Below, in pieces: positions 43,137 to 51,778 of a stretch of 64,000 nt of DNA. Within the stretch, counting starts at the first letter, position 1; every line of letters begins with the position of its first letter. The translations under genes were made by a program, and so were the position numbers. Source of the DNA: an uncultured Azospirillum sp. (GTDB taxonomy: Bacteria; Pseudomonadota; Alphaproteobacteria; RF32; CAG-239); contig UQMA01000002.1 of NCBI GenBank assembly GCA_900542055.1, positions 13,904 through 77,903 of the forward strand, given 5' to 3'. The notes beneath the pieces were generated by a model. It saw only the letters and a list, made by a program, of their open reading frames with translations. It was not told the origin of the DNA and did no database searches.

Positions 43137-44783
43137 ATGAAAAAATTAAAACTTTCGCTTTCATCTCAATCGCTGATTTGGGTATTGTCCCTCTATTTCG
43201 GAACAATTCTTAATTTGACATTTTATCATTTTATTGCTCAAAGACTGGAAATTTCAAATTTTTCGACTGTTTTGTTCGTTTTTTCATTACCTGTTTTCGT
43301 TATTGTGCCGCTCTTAATTTTGTTTAGTCTTATAACAATTCCTTATTTTGGTAAAACACTTACCGTAATTTTGCTGTGCTTATCATCTATTGCGAATTAT
43401 GCAATGTTCAAACTTGGAATTTTTATCGATTCAGATATGTACCGCAATATTGTTGAAACGACCGTCCGCGAAGCAACTGATTTAATTACGCCGACCGCAG
43501 TGATATGGTTTGCAATTACCGGAGTACTGCCGGCTGTTTTGCTATTTTGCTGCCATATCAAATATCTTTCGGCCGGAAAAGAGATTATCCGCAGATTAAA
43601 GCATATTTTATGCTCACTGCTTCTGCTTTTATGTTTAATGCCTTTTACATATAAAGATTATGTGTCTTTTGGAAGAAACAACAAGCAAATCAAAAAACTT
43701 ATGAATACATTTAATTATATATATTCTGTCGGACGTTATTATCAAAGGCAGGCTATCGCCAATCGACAATTTGTGATTTTGGATGAAAATCCAATCCGCG
43801 AAGACATTAAAGAAAATCAGCCGCGCGTACTTATACTGATTGTTGGAGAAACCGCCAGAGCCGCTAATTTTTCAATTTATGGATACGAGCGCCAAACAAC
43901 ACCTCTTTTGCAAGAACAAAATGTAATCGCTTTTAAGGATACTCTTTCCTGCGGAACTTCAACCGCTGTTTCTTTGCCCTGTATGTTTTCACACATGACA
44001 AGAAAAAAATTTGATGTTGTCGATGCAAAATACACACAAAATTTAATCGATTTACTGGCAAAGTCCGGTTATGATATTTTGTGGCGCGAAAACGATGATG
44101 GCTGCAAAGAGGTTTGCAATCGTGTTGCTACTGAAGATATGCTTAGAATACATAATAAAAAATTCTGTCATAAAAAATATTGTCAAGATGAGGCTCTGCT
44201 AGACGGATTAGAACAAAAAATAGCCGCTGTTACAAAAGATACCGTTATCGTTCTGCACATGATGGGAAGCCATGGACCAACATATTACAAACGTTATCCT
44301 GATGAATTCCGTAAATTTTTACCGACCTGCGATACCGCCGATTTGCAAAATTGCACCCGTGAAGAGATTGTCAATACTTACGACAACACAATTTTGTACA
44401 CAGATTTCATCATTGATTCGGCTATTGATGTCTTAAAGAAATTTCCTCAATATGCTTCAGGTTTGATTTATATCTCCGATCACGGAGAATCGCTGGGCGA
44501 AAACAGTTTATATCTGCATGGAATTCCTTATTCCGTTGCTCCCGATGTGCAAAAGGAAATTCCGTTTATTTTTTGGATGTCGGACAATTTGAGTCAACGC
44601 TCGACAATGGATAAATTTTGTTTGTATCAGGAAGCTGAAAAAGGAAACTTTTCACACGACAATCTATTCCACTCTGTGTTAGGGCTGTTAAACATAAAAA
44701 CAACCACTTATGAAAAGGATTTAGATATATTCGAACGCTGTCGTTTTACCGTTCAACCTGCTCTTGGGGCAAACGAACAGTAA
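43137..44783 (+). CDS. eptA: Phosphoethanolamine transferase, EptA/MCR-like
   Basis: 548 residues. Five N-terminal membrane helices, then a periplasmic sulfatase-fold domain from about residue 230. Metal and catalytic sites: LIVGETARAANFSIYGY (Glu), CGTSTAVSLPCMFS (nucleophile Thr), SDHGESLGENSLYLHG (Asp-His), and a set of paired cysteines (CKEVC, CHKKYC, CDTADLQNC). It transfers phosphoethanolamine from phosphatidylethanolamine to lipid A, which lowers binding of cationic peptides such as polymyxin. It is the second gene of an operon, with an OmpR-type repeat upstream and a convergent sensor gene. Its 3' end overlaps the kinase gene by 38 nt. Confidence 0.9.
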   Translation: MKKLKLSLSSQSLIWVLSLYFGTILNLTFYHFIAQRLEISNFSTVLFVFSLPVFVIVPLLILFSLITIPYFGKTLTVILLCLSSIANYAMFKLGIFIDSDMYRNIVETTVREATDLITPTAVIWFAITGVLPAVLLFCCHIKYLSAGKEIIRRLKHILCSLLLLLCLMPFTYKDYVSFGRNNKQIKKLMNTFNYIYSVGRYYQRQAIANRQFVILDENPIREDIKENQPRVLILIVGETARAANFSIYGYERQTTPLLQEQNVIAFKDTLSCGTSTAVSLPCMFSHMTRKKFDVVDAKYTQNLIDLLAKSGYDILWRENDDGCKEVCNRVATEDMLRIHNKKFCHKKYCQDEALLDGLEQKIAAVTKDTVIVLHMMGSHGPTYYKRYPDEFRKFLPTCDTADLQNCTREEIVNTYDNTILYTDFIIDSAIDVLKKFPQYASGLIYISDHGESLGENSLYLHGIPYSVAPDVQKEIPFIFWMSDNLSQRSTMDKFCLYQEAEKGNFSHDNLFHSVLGLLNIKTTTYEKDLDIFERCRFTVQPALGANEQ

Positions 44784-46020
44784 AACGGCTGCCTTTGCCG
44801 ATTTCAGAACTAACCGATATTTTTCCGTGATGACGGCGAACGATTATATCCGCCAACGATAATCCCAACCCTAAACCGTTTGAATTTCGATTTCGTGATT
44901 TATTAACCTGATAAAAGCGTTCAAAAATATGCGGCTGTTCTTCCTTAGTTATACCAATGCCGGTATCCTCGACGCAAAATTCAACCTCATCACCTGTTTT
45001 ATAAGCTTTAACTGTTACTTTTCCGCCGGTTTGAGTATATTTTAAAGCATTATCCAACAAAATATATAACAATTGCCGCAACATATCTTTATCGGCTTTC
45101 ACTTGCAATTGATGCTCAATATCCGTCTGCAAAGCAATATTTTTGGCTTTTGCCGTATCTTGCATATTGTGAACAACATTTTTGATTAAAGCCAAAAAAT
45201 CAAAATGTTCCCAAACCGCATTTAAGTTATCATTGTCGGAACGTGCTAATTGCAAAAGTTTTGAATTGAGCTGCCCCATACTTATAATTTCCTCTTTAAG
45301 GCTTTTTATTATCTCATCTTTCGGATTTTTAAGTTCAAGCAGTTCAGTATATGACAATATAACGCTCAGCGGAGTGCGTAATTCATGCGAAGCGTCTGCA
45401 ACAAAACGCTTATGTCTTTCATAAAAAGCATTTATCTGCTTTATGGCTTTTCCAGACAAATACAAACTGCAAAAATAAGCAAATCCAGAAAGAATAACAA
45501 TAGACCACAAAGCTAAAGCCAAATAAAGTTTGTTGCTGTGAATAAGCGGAGTGATATTGCTTAAAACAATAATTGTATTTTGAGTTCCGTCGGCAGAAAC
45601 CAAATTTTGTTTTGCCAGTAAAAAGTACCATTTAACTTTTTTATATTTAACATTTTCATGATAAATATGTCCGTCTTTGTATTTTTTTCTCTGAAAACGC
45701 ATTTGCAGCAATTCAGAAACTTCTGTAGGCAAAGCCTCTTCCGCATACACAAGTTTGCCATCAGCATACAAATATGTAAAATTATGTATAGAATCAACAT
45801 CTGCATTAATCTGATGTATTTGCGGTAATTTTATATATCCGCTGGAATTTGCTCCCGCCTCCAGAACTTCTTCATCCAAATAATCCGTCAAAGCTTCTTT
45901 AACCAACTTAACGGTTGTACGGTGATACATAAAAGTACCGCTGAAAAAAATGGTCACCAACATTAAAGTGATAACAAATGTATATTTTAACGTCAGTTGT
46001 TTTTTTATTTTTTCAATCAT
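44746..46020 (-). CDS. Sensor histidine kinase of the PmrB/QseC type
   Basis: 424 residues from ATG 46020. Two membrane helices (about 10-30 and 165-190) enclose a periplasmic sensor of about 130 residues. The phosphosite is VADASHELRTPLSVILSY, and the ATPase has DNALKYT, EDTGIGITKEEQP and NGLGLGLSLADII. Its start overlaps the response-regulator stop by 8 nt. It is convergent with eptA and overlaps it by 38 nt. Control of eptA by this pair is inferred from location and a shared promoter motif; the signal is unknown. Confidence 0.88.
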   Translation of the reverse strand: MIEKIKKQLTLKYTFVITLMLVTIFFSGTFMYHRTTVKLVKEALTDYLDEEVLEAGANSSGYIKLPQIHQINADVDSIHNFTYLYADGKLVYAEEALPTEVSELLQMRFQRKKYKDGHIYHENVKYKKVKWYFLLAKQNLVSADGTQNTIIVLSNITPLIHSNKLYLALALWSIVILSGFAYFCSLYLSGKAIKQINAFYERHKRFVADASHELRTPLSVILSYTELLELKNPKDEIIKSLKEEIISMGQLNSKLLQLARSDNDNLNAVWEHFDFLALIKNVVHNMQDTAKAKNIALQTDIEHQLQVKADKDMLRQLLYILLDNALKYTQTGGKVTVKAYKTGDEVEFCVEDTGIGITKEEQPHIFERFYQVNKSRNRNSNGLGLGLSLADIIVRRHHGKISVSSEIGKGSRFTVRLPQEQVER

Positions 46021-46711
46021 TTTCAGCAATTTCCATAACATAACCTATATTTTTAACCATTCTGATATTTATTTTGCCGTCAAAAATTTTAAGTTTTTTT
46101 CTGAGCATATAAATATGAGAGTCAAGGCTTGCCGGCGCAGTATCTAACTTTTCCCGCCAAATACGTTCAAATATTGTTGCCCGCGGAATAATATTTTTTT
46201 GATTGGCAAAAAGCAAATCGAACAATTCAAACTCTTTTCGGCTAAGGTCTATTTTTTTTCCGTTAAATTCTATTTGATGCAGATTTTTATCTACCATAAT
46301 ACTGCGGCGGCTGTATTTGCTATCAATAAAAGGTTTGGACTGGCGGCGGCTGACGGCTTTTATTCGTGCCTGCAATTCTTTTATTTGAAATGGTTTTACC
46401 ATATAGTCATCGGCTCCGCTCTCAAGTCCGATAATTTTGTCTTCAATGCTATCGCGGGCACTCAAAAAAATAATACCGCCTTGATAAGCATATTTATCGC
46501 CGCGCAAATGCTTGCACAATTCAATACCGTTCATCTCCGGCAGCATCCAATCCAAAAGCACAACATCATAAACATCGGCTTTATTGTCGGCAACATATCG
46601 CAAAGCCTCGGCGCCATTATGCGCCCAGTCGGTTTGGTGTCCTTCTAAAATCAGCAATTGCTGCACAACCGCCCCTAATTTTAAATCATCTTCCACCAGC
46701 AATAATTTCAT
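46013..46711 (-). CDS. OmpR-family response regulator
   Basis: 232 residues from ATG 46711 (AAAGGAG upstream). A receiver starts MKLLLVEDDLKLG, has the phosphorylatable Asp in VVLLDWMLPEMNG, and KPF at the end; a winged-helix DNA-binding domain follows with LSRKEFELFDLLFANQ and TAPASLDSHIYMLRKKL. It is the partner of the overlapping kinase. A perfect 16-bp inverted repeat just before the start may be its autoregulatory site. Confidence 0.92.
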   Translation of the reverse strand: MKLLLVEDDLKLGAVVQQLLILEGHQTDWAHNGAEALRYVADNKADVYDVVLLDWMLPEMNGIELCKHLRGDKYAYQGGIIFLSARDSIEDKIIGLESGADDYMVKPFQIKELQARIKAVSRRQSKPFIDSKYSRRSIMVDKNLHQIEFNGKKIDLSRKEFELFDLLFANQKNIIPRATIFERIWREKLDTAPASLDSHIYMLRKKLKIFDGKINIRMVKNIGYVMEIAEND

Positions 46712-46730
46712 AAGCTGCTCCTTTGAAAGA

Positions 46731-46753
46731 ATTGTAATTTTACAATCTGAAAA
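46731..46753 (-). promoter_or_regulatory. Inverted repeat and TTTTCAGA motif before the response-regulator gene
   Basis: ATTGTAA-TT-TTACAAT (46731-46746) is a perfect inverted repeat 20 bp before the gene start. Touching it is TTTTCAGATT on the minus strand (46753-46744), a motif also repeated before the kinase-eptA operon. Confidence 0.5.
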
Positions 46754-46766
46754 CAGTCTTATTTTT

Positions 46767-47978
46767 TCACAATCCCAATGGGGCAACCGTTCTGTCCAAC
46801 ACGCCTTGCGTTTTTGAAATAGCAACCCCGTAATTTGTTATGGGAACACCGCGCCGCACACATTCGTTCAATCTGCGCATCATTTCAACTCTATTGAGCA
46901 TGCAGGCTCCGCAATGAATGACCAAAGCGTAATCTTCAAGGTTTTCGGGAAAATCATTTCCCTGACAAAACTCAAATTGCAGCTGTTTTCCGGTATATTT
47001 GCTTATCCATGCCGGAATTTTAACCTTACCGATGTCATCGGATAAAATATGGTGAGAACATGCCTCGGCAATCAAAATTTTATCGCCGTCGCGCAATTTA
47101 TCAATTGTACGAGCCCCTTCCACCATAATAGAAAGATTGCCTTTATTACGCGCAAACAAAATGGAAAACGTTGTTAATTTTATATTTTCCGGAACGTTTT
47201 TCGCAACCTGCTGCACAACTTGAGAATCTGTAATAACAAGCGCCGGTTTGTTTTTTAAATTATCTAATGTTTGCCGTAATTGATTTTCTTTTACCGCCAC
47301 GGCAACTGCATTGCAATCTAATAATTCACGCAAAACCTGAACTTGTGGCAAAATCAAGCGTCCTTTGGGAGCAGAAAGGTCAATCGGCACAACCATAATC
47401 ACCGTATCCCCGCTTTCCACCAAATCACCCGCCAATAAAGGATCTTTTTTAAATTCGGCAGGAACAGCCTCAATTATGGTCTTTTTTAAAATTTCGATAT
47501 TTTGCCCTTTTGCCGCCGAAACCGCGGTCCAGACAATTTTGTTTTCGGCACAAAAATCAATATCTGCTTGCAAAGGCTGGCTGACATCGGTTTTATTAAA
47601 CACCACAACAAAAGGCAGTTTTATTTTTTGCAATTGAGAAATAATATTTTTTTCAGCCGGTTGCAATCCGTCTTTGCCGCAGACCACCAAAGCCAAATCA
47701 GAACGGCATAAAATCCGATGAGTGGCTTTGATACGCAAAGCCCCAAGTTCGCCTTCATCATCAAGTCCAGCTGTATCATAAAATGTTACCGGTCCTAACG
47801 GAAGCAATTCATACGGCTTTGCTACGGCATCTGTTGTTGTTCCGGCTATATCGGACACAATAGCAACTTCCTGTCCGGTAAGAGCGTTTATCAATGAAGA
47901 TTTTCCCGCATTTCTACGTCCGACAATACTGATAACACAACGCAGGGCGCGCGGGGTTGCCGAAGCTTTATCCGTCAT
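46767..47978 (-). CDS. hydF: [FeFe]-hydrogenase maturation GTPase HydF
   Basis: 403 residues. N-terminal Ras-like GTPase: SIVGRRNAGKSSLINALTGQ (P-loop), DIAGTTTD, YDTAGLDDEGELG, and NKTD. A dimerisation domain follows, then a C-terminal cluster-binding domain with EACSHH and HCGACM, the three Cys plus His that hold the FeS cluster in HydF. HydF is the scaffold that delivers the diiron subcluster to the hydrogenase. AGAGGAG precedes the start. The two-component system follows 55 bp downstream. Confidence 0.94.
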   Translation of the reverse strand: MTDKASATPRALRCVISIVGRRNAGKSSLINALTGQEVAIVSDIAGTTTDAVAKPYELLPLGPVTFYDTAGLDDEGELGALRIKATHRILCRSDLALVVCGKDGLQPAEKNIISQLQKIKLPFVVVFNKTDVSQPLQADIDFCAENKIVWTAVSAAKGQNIEILKKTIIEAVPAEFKKDPLLAGDLVESGDTVIMVVPIDLSAPKGRLILPQVQVLRELLDCNAVAVAVKENQLRQTLDNLKNKPALVITDSQVVQQVAKNVPENIKLTTFSILFARNKGNLSIMVEGARTIDKLRDGDKILIAEACSHHILSDDIGKVKIPAWISKYTGKQLQFEFCQGNDFPENLEDYALVIHCGACMLNRVEMMRRLNECVRRGVPITNYGVAISKTQGVLDRTVAPLGL

Positions 47979-48191
47979 ATTTATTCTCCTCTAACAGTGT
48001 ATATATTGGAAGTTACGGAGCATAAACACAATTGTCAATATATTTGCGTTTTTTATACGCCATTCAACTAAAAAAGCGTTCTAAAAAAAAACAAAAATTT
48101 ATCAGCGGATATTATTTTTCTTCTTAATAACTATCAAAAAACTTTAGTTTTTATTTTAAATATGATATAGCTTTACACTAGGTGAAAAAAT

Positions 48192-48416
48192 ATGGATATT
48201 GCTACAAATAAAATAACAATCGAAGCCATGGCTGTTATTGCCGAAAAAGAAATAAGCCTTAAAAATTTTTTCAAATTAAAAAAAGGCGACTTTCTTAGTT
48301 TGGAAAGAAACAATGATTGTTCAGTTTGTTTGCAATCCGGCGGAGCAAAAATCGCAAACTGTTTTCTTCGCCAGACAAACAACCGCTTTGAAGTGGAAAT
48401 AAAAGAAAAATTATAG
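48192..48416 (+). CDS. Small SpoA/FliN-like protein, 74 aa
   Basis: The segment EISLKNFFKLKKGDFLSLERNN continuing into SGGAKIANCFLRQTNNRFEVEI has the order of a SpoA domain: short helix, L..L..GD.L.L, strand, glycine turn, strand. FliN and type III secretion C-ring proteins end in this fold. Here it stands alone, just before lipid A genes, so a flagellar role is not evident. The start has AGGTG. Confidence 0.55.
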   Translation: MDIATNKITIEAMAVIAEKEISLKNFFKLKKGDFLSLERNNDCSVCLQSGGAKIANCFLRQTNNRFEVEIKEKL

Positions 48417-48425
48417 AGTTTTAAT

Positions 48426-49175
48426 ATGCCGAAAAAACTAAAAAAAATTATCAAAAAAATTACAAAATCTCCGGCTTTTGCGGCCTTTATCGGAAAGCTG
48501 ATGTATTATTACGGTCTTTTGGTATGGAAAACAACACGTTGGCAAATTTTCGGTATTAACCGTTTTTATCCGATTTGGGATAAAGATAAATCCATTATTT
48601 TAACCATCTGGCACGGACGTGTTTTGATGATACCTTATTTCTGGAATAAAAAACACCCCTTAAACGCTTTGGTTTCCCCACACAATGATGGAAGAATTGC
48701 GGCAACATTTTTACAAAAAATCGGTTTTGGAATTATTGATGGTTCAAGCAACGACGGCGCAAATGCCGCTGCTATCGGGCTGCTTCGTTCCTTGGAAAAA
48801 GATGAAGCTATTGCCATAATTCCTGACGGACCGCGCGGTCCGCGGATGAAGATGAATGAAAGTCCGCTTTATTTTGCAAAAAAGTCTGGTAAAGCTTTAT
48901 TCGGTGCAACTTATTCAATTGAACATTCAATAGTGGCAAAAAGCTGGGATGCCATGTTGATCCCACTGCCTTTTTGCAGAGGCATTGTTCATTTGACGAA
49001 GCCTTATTATATTCCGGCTGATGCCAGCAAAGAAGATATGGAAAAATATCGTCAGGAAATAGAAGACGAATTAAACGAATTAACCAAACGCGCAGACCAT
49101 GTATTCGGTCTTCCCAAAATAGAAGCCGGTGTTTGCGCAAAAAGTAAAAAACATAAAACTGAGGAAAAACAATAA
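48426..49175 (+). CDS. Lysophospholipid-type acyltransferase family protein (DUF374)
   Basis: 249 residues. LTIWHGRVLMIPYF, NDGRIAATFLQKIGF, IIDGSSNDGANAA and the signature IPDGPRGPRMKM match the DUF374 family of the LPLAT fold, which is commonly coupled to waaA in lipid A loci. It probably acylates a lipid A precursor or related lipid on the inner membrane. It ends directly before waaA (no gap), so the genes are co-transcribed. The N-terminus is basic with a membrane-associated helix. Confidence 0.85.
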   Translation: MPKKLKKIIKKITKSPAFAAFIGKLMYYYGLLVWKTTRWQIFGINRFYPIWDKDKSIILTIWHGRVLMIPYFWNKKHPLNALVSPHNDGRIAATFLQKIGFGIIDGSSNDGANAAAIGLLRSLEKDEAIAIIPDGPRGPRMKMNESPLYFAKKSGKALFGATYSIEHSIVAKSWDAMLIPLPFCRGIVHLTKPYYIPADASKEDMEKYRQEIEDELNELTKRADHVFGLPKIEAGVCAKSKKHKTEEKQ

Positions 49176-50444
49176 ATGTTCATTAAAATATATAATACCT
49201 TAATCAGAATCTTATATCCTTTGGTTATCAGCCGCTATATCAAGAAGCGTCAACAAAAAGGCAAAGAAGATTTAAAACGTTTTAATGAACGTATCGGGCG
49301 TCCGACAATGGAAAGACCAGAAGGAAAATTGTTTTGGTTTCATGGTGCTTCAGTCGGAGAATCTTTATCTATGCTTCCCCTGATTAACCGTATGCTTGAA
49401 ACTTATCCCGAAGCACATGTTATGGTTACAACCGGCACTCTTACCTCTGCAGAACTTATGGGAAAAAGGCTTCCTGAAAGAGCTTTTCATCAATATATCC
49501 CCATTGACAACCCTGTATTTACTACCCGCTTTGTCAAACATTGGCACCCTGATGCGGTTTTGTGGTTTGAGTCCGATTTGTGGCCGGCTATGCTTTCATC
49601 TATCAAACGCAAAAACATTCCTTTGATTTTGGTGAACGGGCGTATTTCAAACAAATCTTTCAAACGCTGGCAGCAATTTGACTATATTTGCAAAGAGCTG
49701 CTTTCCTGCTTTACTTTTTGTTTGGGACAATCAGATGAAGATGCTTATCGTCTGCGTGTTCTTGGCGCTAAAGAAGCTATTTGTCTTGGAAATGTAAAAT
49801 ATGCGGGCTTGCCTCTGCCGATTGATAACGACAAAAAAGCCAAAATAGAAAAACAAATTAACGGACGCACAATATGGCTTGCAAGTTCAACGCATGATGA
49901 CGAAGAATTTAAAATAGCAAAATTTCATAATCAACTAAAAAAAGACTTTCCTGATTTGTTATTGCTGATTGCTCCCCGACATCCGCAAAGAGGCGTTGAA
50001 ATTCAAAAACGCATACAAAAAGAACTTGGATTGAAAGTTGCATTGCGTTCAAAAAACGAACCTATACAGCCCGACACAGATATTTATGTTGCCGATACAA
50101 TCGGTGAATTGGGCATTTGGTATAGTATTTGTCCGCTGGTATTTATCGGCGGTTCGCTTATTCCTCACGGCGGACAAAACTTTATGGAGCCTTCTCGCTG
50201 CAGAGACGCCGTTATTGTCGGTCCGCATATGCATAACTTTACCGATGCAATGAACCGCGCTAAAAAAGCCGATGCCGTTATTCAAGTAAATGATGTGTTG
50301 GATTTGACCGATAATGTTAAACAATTGCTCGAAAACAAAGATTTGTTAGAAGCAAAACGCAGTCTGGCATACAATTGGGCAATGTCCGAAACAAAAGTTT
50401 TAGACGGAATTATGGATAAAGTACAGAGTTATATGCCAGAATGA
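49176..50444 (+). CDS. waaA: 3-Deoxy-D-manno-octulosonic acid (Kdo) transferase
   Basis: 422 residues. It opens with a membrane-associated helix, then FWFHGASVGESLSMLPLI, MVTTGTLTSAE, PIDNP, WFESDLWPAML, VNGRISNKS, and later APRHPQRG and FIGGSLIPHGGQNFMEPS, all standard for WaaA (glycosyltransferase family 30). It adds Kdo to lipid IVA at the cytoplasmic face of the inner membrane. It overlaps lpxK by 4 nt. Confidence 0.96.
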   Translation: MFIKIYNTLIRILYPLVISRYIKKRQQKGKEDLKRFNERIGRPTMERPEGKLFWFHGASVGESLSMLPLINRMLETYPEAHVMVTTGTLTSAELMGKRLPERAFHQYIPIDNPVFTTRFVKHWHPDAVLWFESDLWPAMLSSIKRKNIPLILVNGRISNKSFKRWQQFDYICKELLSCFTFCLGQSDEDAYRLRVLGAKEAICLGNVKYAGLPLPIDNDKKAKIEKQINGRTIWLASSTHDDEEFKIAKFHNQLKKDFPDLLLLIAPRHPQRGVEIQKRIQKELGLKVALRSKNEPIQPDTDIYVADTIGELGIWYSICPLVFIGGSLIPHGGQNFMEPSRCRDAVIVGPHMHNFTDAMNRAKKADAVIQVNDVLDLTDNVKQLLENKDLLEAKRSLAYNWAMSETKVLDGIMDKVQSYMPE

Positions 50445-51409
50445 AAACCCCTGTCTATTGGAAAAACAGAAATATAAAAGCTTTGACTTTATTGCCTATC
50501 GGTTGGGTATATGCCGGTTTGACAGCTTTACGCTTGTTGATTAAAAAGCCTTTTGCTACTGATTGTCCTGTAATTTGCATAGGTAATTTAACAGCAGGAG
50601 GAACCGGAAAAACCCCAACCGCAGTTGCTATTGCAAAAATTGTTAAAGAACTCGGATATAATCCGTTTTTTGTATCCCGTGGATACGGCGGAAATTTGTC
50701 AGGCGTTATTGTTAACAGAGAAAAACATACCCCTAAACAGGTTGGCGATGAACCTTTGTTGTTAGCTCGCGAAGCTGAGGTTTCAATTAATCCAAACCGC
50801 GCTTTTGCTGCTCAAAAAGCCATATCCGAAGGAGCAACGGCTCTTATTATGGATGATGGATTCCAAAATCCCAGTCTTAAAAAAAATATTTCGTTTTTGG
50901 TTTTTGACGGAGGCTTCGGAATAGGAAACGGCTGGCCTCTGCCCGCAGGTCCTTTACGTGAAAGTTTCAACGCCGGATTAAAACGCGCCGATGCAGCCAT
51001 CATCATCGGCCAAGATACAACTAACCTTTGCGGCAAATTGAAAAATATTCCGATTTTTAAAGCTGTAATGCAGCCATTGCCTTTACAAAACACAAAACAA
51101 AAAGCCATTGCTTTTGCCGGTATCGGCCGTCCTGAAAAGTTTTATAATTCACTCCGTGAAATGCAAATAGAAATTATCAAAACCATTGACTTTCCGGATC
51201 ATCATTTTTACACTGAAAATGAATTAAAGCAACTGATAGAAGAAGCTCGTAAATTTGAGGCACGATTAATAACAACAGCAAAAGATTTTGTTAAAATTCC
51301 TGCAAATTTACAAAAATATTTTAATGTGCTCGAAATAGAAATTAAATGGGGCAACAGAGAAGCTTTGAAAACTTTTATTCAAAATAAATTCGCCTCACTA
51401 AAAAAATAG
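50441..51409 (+). CDS. lpxK: Tetraacyldisaccharide 4'-kinase
   Basis: 322 residues. An N-terminal membrane-associated region, then VICIGNLTAGGTGKTPTAVA (P-loop near residue 50), VSRGYGG, LIMDDGFQNPSL, PAGPLRES, and FPDHHFYTENEL. LpxK phosphorylates the 4' position of the lipid A disaccharide before Kdo is added. It is the last gene of the DUF374-waaA-lpxK operon. Confidence 0.95.
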   Translation: MKTPVYWKNRNIKALTLLPIGWVYAGLTALRLLIKKPFATDCPVICIGNLTAGGTGKTPTAVAIAKIVKELGYNPFFVSRGYGGNLSGVIVNREKHTPKQVGDEPLLLAREAEVSINPNRAFAAQKAISEGATALIMDDGFQNPSLKKNISFLVFDGGFGIGNGWPLPAGPLRESFNAGLKRADAAIIIGQDTTNLCGKLKNIPIFKAVMQPLPLQNTKQKAIAFAGIGRPEKFYNSLREMQIEIIKTIDFPDHHFYTENELKQLIEEARKFEARLITTAKDFVKIPANLQKYFNVLEIEIKWGNREALKTFIQNKFASLKK

Positions 51410-51423
51410 ATTTATTTTCGGCT

Positions 51424-51576
51424 TTATCTATTTTTCTCACAGTTACCGCAATCACTGCAACCATTGCATATCAAACGAGAATCACAGGTTTCACAATTTT
51501 TTCGCCAATGTTTTACATACCACCCATCATTAAAAAGTTCGGTTTGCGGTTTGTGTAAATTCCATATTACAAGCAC
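51424..51576 (-). CDS. Possible Cys-rich peptide, 50 aa
   Basis: Reads (from GTG 51576) LVIWNLHKPQTELFNDG, then HWRKNCETCDSRLICNGC and SDCGNCEKNR. Seven cysteines cluster at the C-terminus in a C-x2-C, C-x2-C-x2-C-x2-C pattern that could bind metal or a cluster. It has no ATG and overlaps the end of a truncated Rrf2 gene by a few bases, so it may be the tail of a decayed gene rather than a working one. The family was not recognised. Confidence 0.35.
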   Translation of the reverse strand: MLVIWNLHKPQTELFNDGWYVKHWRKNCETCDSRLICNGCSDCGNCEKNR

Positions 51577-51767
51577 ATATTGTTGCGCCCTCTGGAAATT
51601 TGTATCATTCCCGCAGCTTTGAGTTTGAGCAAAATGTTACGTATAATAACCGGATTAACTTGCACAGAACCAGACAAAAAATCACTTGTTAGTGGAAACT
51701 GCCCTTTAAGAGTTTCAAGGGCAGTCAACACATGCAAAGCTATTGTAAATCTACTTGATATTTGCAT
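51567..51767 (-). pseudogene. Truncated Rrf2-family regulator
   Basis: 66 residues: MQISSRFTIALHVLTAL, then LTSDFLSGSVQVNPVIIRN and LKAAGMIQISRGR match the Rrf2 winged-helix domain. After SRGR the protein runs into NNMCL and a stop, where the family continues with a glycine-rich wing and a C-terminal helix (often with an FeS-binding cysteine set). It is therefore probably inactive. The adjacent gene is a broken cupin, often a target of such regulators. Confidence 0.75.
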
Positions 51768-51778
51768 TTAGCAGTCTT

